Assembly: GCA_947476425.1 (NCBI GenBank)
Contig: CANJQJ010000017.1
Span: 1-56,452 of the forward strand
DNA: 56,452 nt
From: Sphingomonadaceae bacterium
GTDB taxonomy: Bacteria; Pseudomonadota; Alphaproteobacteria; Sphingomonadales; Sphingomonadaceae
Direction of reading: 5' to 3'
Of the stretch, positions 1-8,115 are shown one piece after another. Within the stretch, counting starts at the first letter, position 1. Every line of letters begins with the position of its first letter. The notes under the pieces are model-generated. The model worked only from the letters and a program-made list of their open reading frames with translations, ran no database searches and had not been told where the DNA came from. Both the position numbers and the translations under genes were made by a program.

Positions 1-37
1 CGATATCATCGCCGTTGGTGGGGGTCGCTTGTGGCAT
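1..37 (-). CDS. Transposase, first 12 codons only (partial at window edge)
   Basis: An ATG at 37 on the minus strand starts a frame reading MPQATPTNGDDI before the window ends. The same start is at 56437 in the other IS copy. The DDI after a short variable leader fits IS1380-family transposases, but 12 residues are too few for certainty. The rest of the gene is outside the window. Confidence 0.5.
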   Translation of the reverse strand, partial: MPQATPTNGDDI

Positions 38-145
38 TTTGTGCCTCGCTGTGGGGCTGGTCTAGACACCCAACTTCCTACATCAAGTCAGTGCTTTAAG
101 CCACTCCCGCCAACCCTTCAGCAAGGCCTCGGTGAATAATCCGGG
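1..145 (-). mobile_element. End of an IS1380-like insertion sequence (left copy, partial)
   Basis: Positions 22-145 are the exact reverse complement of 56329-56452 at the other end of the window. Identity stops abruptly at the motif GAATAATCCGGG (134-145), as expected at the terminus of a mobile element. Read from 145 leftwards, the element has about 108 bp of leader and then an ATG at 37 that opens a reading frame running off the window. The start MPQATPTNGDDI resembles the N-terminus of IS1380-family transposases from memory; the family assignment is an inference. The element sits inside an autotransporter gene. The host sequence next to it is TTAA (146-149), a possible target duplication whose partner copy lies outside the window. 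Confidence 0.75.
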
Positions 146-537
146 TTAAATGTGTTGACCTGGGTGCCGGTGGTGGCGCCCATGGTGATGTCGCCGATAA
201 TCGTGCCGGGGCCGGTGGCTGCGTTGTTGATCGTAACGCCGCCCAGCGCGTCGATCGCGGTGCCGCCGAATACGTCTATCAGGCCTTCATTATTCAGCGT
301 GCCGGGAGTGCCAACCTTGAGCGTGCCATTGACGGTCGCCAGGGGATCCACGTTTACCGTGATATTCGTCAGCGCGCTGGCGTCGAACCCGTCGGTGTCG
401 AGCACCTGGCAGGTGACGATGGTGTTGCCGACATTGGGAAGGCAGTCCGCCTGCGCCGCCGAAGGCAGGATCGCGAGCGAAAGCGCCATGCTTCCAGTCG
501 ACAGCAGCACGCGGGTCCGCGTTGAATAGGCTCTCAT
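118..537 (-). pseudogene. Autotransporter N-terminus, truncated by IS insertion
   Basis: The 139-residue frame starts with a clear Sec signal peptide (residues 1-30, ending AQA before DC). A beta-solenoid-like passenger follows, rich in N, T, G and V with short repeats such as GTLKVGTPGTLNNEG, as in the passengers of sphingomonad type V autotransporters. The start at 537 has a good ribosome binding site (GAAGGGGA). Host sequence ends at 146. The last codons (PDYSPRPC, stop at 118) come from the IS, so the passenger continuation and the C-terminal beta-barrel are missing. If expressed, the product would be a short exported fragment with no outer-membrane anchor. The exact passenger family cannot be named from this much sequence. 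Confidence 0.7.
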
Positions 538-1493
538 TGGTTTCCCCTTCAGGTTAATTTCATCAGTGTAAATTTGAGTCGCGAGAGTCGCGCCGTATGG
601 GTTGGATAGTCAGTTATTTCCGATGAATTGCTTCCCCCAGCTGCCGGCCGTGCAAAGCCGTAGCGAACGCTGTGCCGAGGAAATCTCTCTCTTGCTCATT
701 GATCCTCTTACGAGATCGATTGTCACGATCACATATACCGGGCGTTCGCTATTGGCAATAAGTAGTTCGCGACGGGATGACATTGCCGGTAAACGTGGCA
801 TTAGTGCTATAGTTGACTTGCATCCCAAACAACGTTTTTACGTTGCGTATGCGTAACGCTTATCAATTTTCCGATACCGGGATATCGGCCAGCGCTGCTC
901 TCAGGAATGCCTATTGCGACAGGGCAGCCGTAAATCACTGTTAGAAAATAGAAAATATCACGCTTTTTAAGCGCCGTTTGTTCTCGGCGGAACTGCGAGC
1001 GCCAAATTTCCTCGATTTCACGCGTGAGTAACGCCCCAATAACGCGACGAACTCGCAAATTTTTTAGAATAACAGCTAGTCTGGTTCCGGACACACGAAC
1101 TCACTCCCCTCGCGCAACGGGAAGGGGCTTCATGATCGAAACGCTCGTCAGGTCGTTCGGTTCCAGCGATAAGATGAATTTGAACTTTGATCGGGAATGC
1201 GCCCCCGGGCTGCAGCGCTATGTACCTGTTTGGATAAAACGGCAGTCAAACCTTAAATGTACGTTGTCGATCTTTGTCTTTGGATTTGCGTAGCTTGCTT
1301 AAGCCAAGACTCCACCGACATTTGGTTACAGGCCTCGGCTTGGCTGGACTTCGACGATGGAGGTACTCCCGGTCGACATGGCTCCCCCTTCATAGACGCG
1401 GAATTCTCGAAAGCCCCCGTGGTTTTGAGAGAGTGGCGCGCTAGTCAAAATCAGGCGTGCGCTTGTGGCAGCGCATAGGCATTGAGGTGGGGA
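538..1493. other. About 950 bp with no convincing gene
   Basis: Several frames of 70-95 codons exist on both strands, but none shows a recognisable domain, a good ribosome binding site or the G/C-rich third positions seen in neighbouring genes. Base composition is closer to even than in the rest of the window, as in the acyltransferase gene that follows. It probably contains the promoters of the autotransporter (minus) and the acyltransferase (plus), plus decayed sequence. Confidence 0.5.
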
Positions 1494-2645
1494 ATGGTCT
1501 CCGTATCGGCAGATTTTCAGTTGGACGCAAAATCAGCATCAATCGCGCGGTTGGAAACTGCTTCGGCCTCTCCCAGCGATTTCAATGGGGCTGCGCACGG
1601 CCTTCGAGGGCTTGCCTCGGTCATGGTGCTTGTGGCCCATATCATCGGGGGGACTGCCCGGCACATATTTCCTGATAATCTTGCCTATGTCGAAGCGGTC
1701 AAGCGGCCCTGGTTTTTTGGCACATTCGGCGTTGAGCTTTTTTTTGCAATAAGTGGGTTTGTGATTCTCCCAAGCGTATTGCGCTATTCCTATTCGGAAT
1801 TTGCGATACGCCGGTTCATGAGAATTTACCCATTATTTTTCGTTCTCTCTGTTATTTTCTGCCTACTCAATTTTCACACGAACAATTATCCGAAAATGAA
1901 TAACGTAGAAAGCATTGTATCGGGACTGTTATTCATAAATCTCTTTATTGGAACGGAGCAATTGACACCGAATGCATGGAGTTTAAGTTTTGAGGTAATT
2001 TTCTACATACTTACTTGTGTATTTGTAGAGTTGTCGATCAAGCGGCGGGCGGGAGTGTGGGCAGTACTGGCGATAATGGCGAGCATCATATTTACAATCA
2101 TGTTTCCGATTACGATTTATTTTATTATCGGCCTGGTGGCGCGTGTTATCAGCAAATATAAATATCCGCACGGATTAGTCAGAAATTGCGCGGAGATTAT
2201 TGCGCTGATATCCATGATTTTTCTGGCCAGTAGGGGCCATTATGAATATGTGCGGAATGATTTGTCAAACTTATCAGTAATATTGCTGATAATTGCGACA
2301 GCCATCTATTTTTATTTTGCGATATTGCCCGGGAGCCTGACAGGTAGAGCGTTGAGCAATCGACCGGCCCGATATTTGGGCACTATAAGCTACAGTCTTT
2401 ACCTGGTTCATCCCTATATATATTTTGGGGTGCGGGGGGTCTTTTCCCATTTTCACTGGTTCGGTGCCGATCCCTGGATGTCAGTCGTGCCATTTGGTTT
2501 AATAGTGGCGGCGTTGTCGATTTTCGTATCGCATTTTGTCAATATAACGCTCGAGCAGGGGCCATATAAATGGTACTTCCATCAGCGTGTATACCAACCC
2601 AAGATCGCTCCCCGCCCTTGCGATGACATTACTTCTTTCCGGTAG
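1494..2645 (+). CDS. Acyltransferase 3 family membrane protein
   Basis: An integral membrane acyltransferase of the AT3 (OafA/NodX-like) family, which moves acetyl or similar groups onto extracytoplasmic sugars such as O-antigen, exopolysaccharide or lipid-linked glycans. The N-terminal motif RGLASVMVLVAHI gives the R-x10-H signature of the first membrane helix. It is followed by FFGTFGVELFFAISGFV and about nine further hydrophobic segments, ending near residue 370. I place the start at ATG 1494, just after GAGGTGGGG; a TTG at 1482 is also in frame. The gene is strikingly AT-rich for this window (runs of TTTTT, many ATA and TTA codons), which suggests recent acquisition. Its 3' end overlaps the 3' end of rsgA on the other strand by 17 bp. 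The substrate is not known. Confidence 0.85.
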   Translation: MVSVSADFQLDAKSASIARLETASASPSDFNGAAHGLRGLASVMVLVAHIIGGTARHIFPDNLAYVEAVKRPWFFGTFGVELFFAISGFVILPSVLRYSYSEFAIRRFMRIYPLFFVLSVIFCLLNFHTNNYPKMNNVESIVSGLLFINLFIGTEQLTPNAWSLSFEVIFYILTCVFVELSIKRRAGVWAVLAIMASIIFTIMFPITIYFIIGLVARVISKYKYPHGLVRNCAEIIALISMIFLASRGHYEYVRNDLSNLSVILLIIATAIYFYFAILPGSLTGRALSNRPARYLGTISYSLYLVHPYIYFGVRGVFSHFHWFGADPWMSVVPFGLIVAALSIFVSHFVNITLEQGPYKWYFHQRVYQPKIAPRPCDDITSFR

Positions 2646-3681
2646 CGTTTGGATTTGAGCGCCCTGTATTTCCGAATGTCCGTGCTCGGATTCGCCTCCC
2701 TTCTTGGCTCGCCGTATCGGTAGCGTCCTCCGCCGACAGTTTGCGCCAGCGATCGAGGCGTATCGGGGTCAGCCTCCCCTCGGCAATTGCGAGCTGAACG
2801 GCGCAACCTGGCTCGGCTTCATGCGCGCAATTCGAAAACCGGCAATGTTGTGCCAGGATCAGGATGTCATCAAAAACTTCGGCAAGCCCCGTGGCCGCTT
2901 CCGACAACTGCAGCTCTCGCATGCCCGGCGTATCGAGCAACCATCCACCGCGATCCAGTCGATGCATCTCGCGCACTGTGGTGGTATGGCGCCCTTTTCC
3001 GTCATCCTCGCGGACCGCTTGCGTGGCTATGCTTTCGGATCCTCTCAGCGTGTTGATGAGCGTCGATTTGCCGACGCCAGACGAACCCAGAAGCGCAACG
3101 GTCTCTCCTGTGCCGCACCACGCAGCAAGGCTGGCGACGCTGTCGGCATCGCGTGCATTGACGGTTTCCACCAGCAAGCCCGGCTGCAGGCCGCGGGCCG
3201 CCTCGGCAAAGACTTCGGGCGTATCAGTCAAGTCAGCCTTGGTAAGTACGACGATCGGATTTACGCCCACCTCGCGCGCCAGCACCAGATAGCGCTCCAG
3301 CCGCGCGACGTTGAAATCCTGATTGCAGGAAGCGACTATGAAAAGCGTGTCGACGTTTGCGGCGATGAGTTGCAGTTTTCGACCATTGCCGGGTGCTCGC
3401 CGCTTGAACAGGTTCGCTCTGCTAAGGATGCGGGCGGGCTGTAGGGTTTCACGGTCGATCAGCAGCCAGTCGCCGACGGTTGGATGATATTCTGCTGCAT
3501 TGGCGTCGGGAATGTGAGGCGAAATGAGCCGCTCCGGTCCGGCTCCGGAGACTGCGAGCTTGCCGCGATGGACAGCCATCACGCGGGCAGGACGGAGCTG
3601 CGAGTCCTCTTCATGGGAGATCTGCGTGCTGAAGAAGGGCCTCCAGCCTAGTTCGGTCAAACTTGGGTCGGGTGATGCCAT
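2629..3681 (-). CDS. rsgA: Ribosome small-subunit-dependent GTPase A
   Basis: A circularly permuted GTPase that acts late in 30S subunit maturation and checks the decoding site. The order is typical: N-terminal OB-like domain (about 28-95), G4 motif TKAD at 147-150, then G1 GSSGVGKST at 199-207 and G3 DTPG at 250-253. The C-terminal zinc knuckle follows (C280, C285, H287, C293 in HCRFSNCAHEAEPGC). At 350 residues it is of normal length. The ATG at 3681 has no strong ribosome binding site. It is transcribed away from the tRNA-Asn side and ends inside the last codons of the convergent acyltransferase gene. Confidence 0.95.
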   Translation of the reverse strand: MASPDPSLTELGWRPFFSTQISHEEDSQLRPARVMAVHRGKLAVSGAGPERLISPHIPDANAAEYHPTVGDWLLIDRETLQPARILSRANLFKRRAPGNGRKLQLIAANVDTLFIVASCNQDFNVARLERYLVLAREVGVNPIVVLTKADLTDTPEVFAEAARGLQPGLLVETVNARDADSVASLAAWCGTGETVALLGSSGVGKSTLINTLRGSESIATQAVREDDGKGRHTTTVREMHRLDRGGWLLDTPGMRELQLSEAATGLAEVFDDILILAQHCRFSNCAHEAEPGCAVQLAIAEGRLTPIRLDRWRKLSAEDATDTASQEGRRIRARTFGNTGRSNPNATGKK

Positions 3682-3901
3682 AAAATTCAGCAGCTACTTT
3701 CCGTCCGACAACCGATCGCGGAATGTCGTGGTTCCGAGAGGGACGTTGATAAAGGATTGAACCTTTTCTCGAAGCCGTCGGTTCAATCGATGAGCGACGA
3801 GAGGCATATAGACCAATTGGCCCGTCTGCATGCTGCGATAATCGGCAGCAAATCATCACGGATTGGCAGGCGCCACATAATCTCATGATTTTACAGATAT
3901 T

Positions 3902-3976
3902 TGGCTCCCCGGGCCTGATTCGAACAGGCGACCATTCGATTAACAGTCGAACGCTCTACCGCTGAGCTACCGGGGA
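3902..3976 (-). tRNA. tRNA-Asn (GTT anticodon)
   Basis: On the minus strand the sequence folds into a full cloverleaf. The acceptor stem is TCCCCGG with CCGGGGA, discriminator G, and CCA is encoded (3902-3904). The D-arm is GCTCAGCGGTAGAGC, the anticodon loop CTGTTAA (anticodon GTT), and the T-arm carries GTTCGAATC. Length is 75 nt with CCA. It stands alone between rsgA and nadK. Confidence 0.96.
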
Positions 3977-4136
3977 GCAGCCTTCAAGGCGAGGCGCGCC
4001 TATAGCAGCGGGTTTGGCGCGGTTGCAATAGGGATGGGTGGAAACTTTCCAGAGGGTGATCGCGTTTGGCCTTTTGGTCGTGCGCATCGGGACGGCCAAC
4101 GCAAAAATCACGCTCTTGAGCGCGCCGCAGGTTTGA

Positions 4137-4913
4137 TCAGATCGCGAACTGTTCCATCGTGATGCGGTCATCAAGGGCGTGCTCGGGATCGAAAAGCAAG
4201 GTGAGCTTGATCGCGCGATCGATGGCTATAGCGACCTCCGCGACGTCGCGGACCTCGCGCTGATCGGCAACCGCGCTGACCGGTCGCTTGGCTGGATCCA
4301 GAACGCGAAACGAGACCCGGGTACGATCGGGAAGGATTGCGCCGCGCCATCGCCGCGGTCGGAAAGGACTGATCGGGGTAAGTGCCACCATCGCCGAATC
4401 CAGCGGCAGGATCGGACCCTGGGCCGAAAGATTATAGGCCGTGGAGCCCGCAGGCGTGGCCACGAGGACGCCGTCGCAGACCAGCTCGGGCAGCACCACG
4501 CGATCATTGACGCTGATCTCCAGCCACGCGGTCTGGCGCGTTTCACGAAGCAGCGAGACTTCATTGAGCGCGCAGCACGTTATGCGATCGCCGCCAACGG
4601 TAGTGGCAACCATGCGCAGTGGCGAGACGTGAAAGCTCTTTGCAGCGTCGATGCGGGCGAAAAGTGTTTCAGGGCGCCATTCATTCATGAGGAATCCGAA
4701 TGTGCCGAGGTTCATCCCGAACACGGGTCGAATACGCTCTTCGTCCAGCATCGTGTGGAGAGTCTGGAGCATGAAGCCGTCGCCGCCAAGCGCGACGACG
4801 ATGTCCGCGTCGTCGAGCGACGTCCATTCATATTGGGATTGGAGGGCGTCAGCGGCAGCCTGCGCGGCCTCGGCCGGCGAGGCTACCAACGCAAACCGCT
4901 TGCGATCACTCAT
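4137..4913 (-). CDS. nadK: NAD kinase
   Basis: Phosphorylates NAD to NADP in the cytoplasm, the only de novo source of NADP. The phosphate-binding motif GGDG is at residues 43-46 in VVALGGDGFMLQ. It is followed by NLGTFGFLMNEW, an ALNEVSLLR segment and the nucleotide-binding loop DGVLVATPAGSTAYNLSAQG. Length (258) is typical for alphaproteobacterial enzymes. The ATG at 4913 overlaps the moaA stop codon by 4 bp (ATGA), so the two genes form one transcription unit with moaA first. Pairing with moaA is a matter of position, not of pathway. Confidence 0.95.
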   Translation of the reverse strand: MSDRKRFALVASPAEAAQAAADALQSQYEWTSLDDADIVVALGGDGFMLQTLHTMLDEERIRPVFGMNLGTFGFLMNEWRPETLFARIDAAKSFHVSPLRMVATTVGGDRITCCALNEVSLLRETRQTAWLEISVNDRVVLPELVCDGVLVATPAGSTAYNLSAQGPILPLDSAMVALTPISPFRPRRWRGAILPDRTRVSFRVLDPAKRPVSAVADQREVRDVAEVAIAIDRAIKLTLLFDPEHALDDRITMEQFAI

Positions 4914-5941
4914 CCGCCAGTAACGCTCATGTGGCGTGGGACTGCGGGAGAGGATTCCTTCATGGCAAGCTCGAACTCGTGACGAAGCGGCTTGGCGATC
5001 ATCGCCGCATCGAGCGCCGCATCAAGCGCGGCCTGGCGTGCTTCGGGAGGATTGTCGCGAAGCGCAGCGCGAAGATCCACGCGATCGTTCTGGCCGAGGC
5101 ACATGTAGAGCTTGCCCTCGGCGGTGAGGCGGACGCGGTTGCAGGTTTCGCAGAAATTATGCGTGAGCGGTGTGATCAGGCCGAGTTTCACGCCAAGCTC
5201 CTCCACGCGCCAATAGCGCGCCGGGCCACCGCTGGTTTCCGACAATTGCGTGAGGGTGAAGCGATCCGACAGATCGGCGCGAACGCGGTCGAGCGGCAGG
5301 TAGCGATCGGTCCGATCTTCCTCGATCTGGCCGAGCGGCATGGTTTCGATCAGCGTAAGGTCGTGTCCTTCTTCGCCACACCAGCGGAGCATCGGGACGA
5401 TCTCGTCATCGTTGAGACCGGCGAGAGCGACCATGTTGATCTTTACGCGCAAGCCCGCCGCCTTGGCAGCGGCAATGCCCGCATCCACCTTAGCGAGATC
5501 GCCAGTCCGGGTGATGTGCCGGAAGCGCTCAGGGTCGCGGCTGTCGAGGCTGACATTGACGCGCCGCATGCCGGCACTCCGGAGCATGACAGCCTCTTCG
5601 GCGAGGCGGGTGGCGTTGGTCGTCAGAGTCAGCTCATCGAGAGCGCCGGTTTCGAGATGGCGGCCAATCACGGTTGCGAGCTGCCCGATGCCGCGCCGGA
5701 CGAGTGGCTCGCCACCGGTCAGGCGGATCTTGCGCACACCGCGAGCGATGAACGCGTCGGCGATCGTGGCGATTTCCTCAAGGCTCAGGATTGCCGATCG
5801 CGGCATGAACGACATGTGCTCGGACATGCAGTAGCGGCAGCGCAGGTCGCACCGATCGGTTACGGAAATGCGCAAATATGTGATGCGCCGCCCGAAGCCA
5901 TCGGTCAGCCCGTTGAGTGCCGAAGGCATTGCTTTAGACAT
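4910..5941 (-). CDS. moaA: GTP 3',8-cyclase MoaA (molybdenum cofactor synthesis)
   Basis: A radical SAM enzyme for the first step of molybdopterin synthesis, converting GTP to 3',8-cyclo-7,8-dihydro-GTP. The N-terminal CDLRCRYC (C31, C35, C38) binds the SAM-cleaving 4Fe-4S cluster. The C-terminal cluster ligands are in NFCETCNRVRL and the later YMCLG. The chain ends in GG, as needed for activity in this family. Length (343) is normal. No moaC, moaE or moeA lies nearby, so the rest of the pathway is encoded elsewhere. It is divergent from the EAL-domain gene at 6036; the 94 bp between them must hold both promoters. Confidence 0.95.
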   Translation of the reverse strand: MSKAMPSALNGLTDGFGRRITYLRISVTDRCDLRCRYCMSEHMSFMPRSAILSLEEIATIADAFIARGVRKIRLTGGEPLVRRGIGQLATVIGRHLETGALDELTLTTNATRLAEEAVMLRSAGMRRVNVSLDSRDPERFRHITRTGDLAKVDAGIAAAKAAGLRVKINMVALAGLNDDEIVPMLRWCGEEGHDLTLIETMPLGQIEEDRTDRYLPLDRVRADLSDRFTLTQLSETSGGPARYWRVEELGVKLGLITPLTHNFCETCNRVRLTAEGKLYMCLGQNDRVDLRAALRDNPPEARQAALDAALDAAMIAKPLRHEFELAMKESSPAVPRHMSVTGG

Positions 5942-6035
5942 GTTACATAGCTAGGCCCGAGCCAACGCGTTGACAAGCCCATCAGGTTTGACCCTGGGTT
6001 TGATCGTGACCGGAATTGCGACCGGAGGAGTTATA

Positions 6036-8093
6036 TTGGAGAGCCAGGGACAGTCGTTCTCCTTCGCAGCGGGTCGCGCACCCCTGTTTCTGCTGTCTTT
6101 TCGTCATCGCGACGAACTGGTCGAGGCTGCAGGACGATCGGGCTGGCAAGCGATTGCTGCACGGCGCGCTGATACCGTTGAGCGTCGCTTTATCGCCAGT
6201 GGTGCAACAATCGTCGTGGTCGATGCTCGCGGCGCCTTTAGCGATGGGCTCGCTGCAGTACGCGCTCTCGGCGATTCGGTGGAAGCAAACGGCGCTGCCT
6301 TGATTGTCCTGCTTTCGCACGGCGATGTTGGCCGGCTGGACGAGGTGTTCGAAGCCGGCGCCACGCATTTTCTCGCCAGTCCCTTCAGTGAGCGCGAGTT
6401 TACGCAAGTGCTTCGCTTCGCGGGTAGGCTGGTCGCGCGATTGGGGGGTGGGGAGAGCGCCACCGAGCAACGGGCTGCGTTGTTTGCTGCCGATGAGCAA
6501 TGGTGGCGCTGGCAGCCAGGGTCGCCTTCGATCGAACTGAGCCCAGCGCTCGCTGCCCGTCTCGGCTCACGGCCGAAAACATTGTTCGCGATGTTGCGGC
6601 TGCTCGATAGCCAGGGTCGCAAGGGTGCCCTGCAGGCGATCCGCCGGGTGCGTGATACCGGGCGACCGAGTGCGTTTGCACATAATGCCCATGTTCCTGA
6701 AGGGGTTCGGGTTGCGCAGCACCTTCATCAAGAGACTGTGGGCGGCGCAATTGTGGCGCGAATCGAAGACCTCGAGCGGGAACCCGAAGCGCGCAATGGA
6801 CGGCGCGATCCGTTGACCGGCCTGGCCGATCGTCAGACCGCCTTGCGCTGGATCGGCCAGGCGATCGAACATTGTGATGCCATCGAGACAGGCTGCATCT
6901 TGCTTCTGCTCTCGGTCAGCCGTTTTGATGCGATCAATGCGGCTTATGGGCGGGCGACCGGGGATGCGTTGTTGCGGGCGGTCGCGCGGCGGATCGAGCG
7001 ACTGGTTTCCGGTTTCGGATCGAAGCGGTATCTGGTCGCACGGCTTGCCGGAGCGGAGTTCGCGATCGGGCTCGTCGGGCCGCCGCGCAAGGGGGAAGCC
7101 TATCTTCTTGCCGAACAGGTTGCCAAGGCAGTGACGCGACCTTTGGTTTCCAACGACAACGTCATCAGTTTCACTTGCCGGATGGGCGGCACCGAGATCG
7201 AAGCCGGCGAACAGGATCCAGCGCAATTGTTGCGACGTGCCAGCGCTGCATTGGCCGATGCGCGCGGCCGCGAGGGTGGTGCACCGCTGTTGCTCGATTC
7301 ATCGGGGCATGCCGAATCCGAAGTTGCAAGCCGCCTTGAGATCGACTTGCGTACCGCGCTGGAAAACGACGAGATCGAGGTGCTGTTCCAGCCGCAGCTG
7401 AGCATTACCACTGGCGCGATGATCGGCGTGGAGGCACTCGCACGCTGGCAGCATCCGGTGCTGGGCGAACTCGGCGCCGGGCCACTGTTTGCAGCCGCCG
7501 AGCGTTCGGAATTTCTCGTGCCGCTGTCGCAGCACGTGCAGCGCAAGGCCTTGAAGATTGCGGCTGCCGATCACGCAACTTTCCGCTGGCTGAGACTGTC
7601 GATCAACGTGACGGCGGCGGACATTGCACAACCCGATTTTGCGGGCCAATTCCTTGCGATGGTCGATGAAAGCGGGTTCGATCGCGATCGCGTTACGGTC
7701 GAGGTTACCGAGAGCGGTTTGATTGAGGACCTGGCCGCCGCGGCCGCGCTGCTCGCACGCCTCCGCAGCGCCGGACTGCGCGTGGCGATCGACGACTTCG
7801 GTACCGGATATTCGAGCCTCGCCTATCTCAAGGCGCTTCCGCTCGATTACCTCAAGATTGACCCGCAGTTGTCGCAGGATATCACCGGCTCGGCACGTGA
7901 TCGGGTCGTCGTCAACGGCGTCATCGAAATGGCTCGCTCGCTCGGTCTGTCGGTGGTCGCGGAAGGTGTCGAAAACGACCAGCAGCTAAGCTTGCTGGCC
8001 GCGGCTGGGTGCAATGTCTACCAGGGCTTCATATATTCCCCGCCTGTGAGCGTCGAAGCGCTGGCGCGATTGGCAAAAGGCCAAGGGGCTTAG
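6036..8093 (+). CDS. EAL phosphodiesterase with degenerate GGDEF domain
   Basis: A cytoplasmic c-di-GMP signalling protein. The first 150 or so residues look like a receiver domain without clear phosphorylation residues (VVVDARG, then GATHFLASPFSEREF, which resembles the usual K-P region). A GGDEF domain follows (RDPLTGLADR), but its active-site loop reads AGAEF, so cyclase activity is unlikely. The C-terminal EAL domain has EALARW, DDFGTGYSSL and LPLDYLKID and looks catalytically intact, so the expected activity is hydrolysis of c-di-GMP. I chose TTG 6036 because GGAGGAG (6024-6030) lies 5 nt upstream; the frame is also open from a TTG at 5970. No membrane segment is seen. Two PilZ proteins in the window could be among the readers of this messenger. 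Confidence 0.88.
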   Translation: MESQGQSFSFAAGRAPLFLLSFRHRDELVEAAGRSGWQAIAARRADTVERRFIASGATIVVVDARGAFSDGLAAVRALGDSVEANGAALIVLLSHGDVGRLDEVFEAGATHFLASPFSEREFTQVLRFAGRLVARLGGGESATEQRAALFAADEQWWRWQPGSPSIELSPALAARLGSRPKTLFAMLRLLDSQGRKGALQAIRRVRDTGRPSAFAHNAHVPEGVRVAQHLHQETVGGAIVARIEDLEREPEARNGRRDPLTGLADRQTALRWIGQAIEHCDAIETGCILLLLSVSRFDAINAAYGRATGDALLRAVARRIERLVSGFGSKRYLVARLAGAEFAIGLVGPPRKGEAYLLAEQVAKAVTRPLVSNDNVISFTCRMGGTEIEAGEQDPAQLLRRASAALADARGREGGAPLLLDSSGHAESEVASRLEIDLRTALENDEIEVLFQPQLSITTGAMIGVEALARWQHPVLGELGAGPLFAAAERSEFLVPLSQHVQRKALKIAAADHATFRWLRLSINVTAADIAQPDFAGQFLAMVDESGFDRDRVTVEVTESGLIEDLAAAAALLARLRSAGLRVAIDDFGTGYSSLAYLKALPLDYLKIDPQLSQDITGSARDRVVVNGVIEMARSLGLSVVAEGVENDQQLSLLAAAGCNVYQGFIYSPPVSVEALARLAKGQGA

Positions 8094-8115
8094 GTGGCAT
8101 TGCTTGTCGCGAGGT

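Noticed and set aside
602-1293. Small frames of 70-95 codons on both strands in the left gap
   Set aside because: No domain, no good ribosome binding site, and codon use unlike neighbouring genes.
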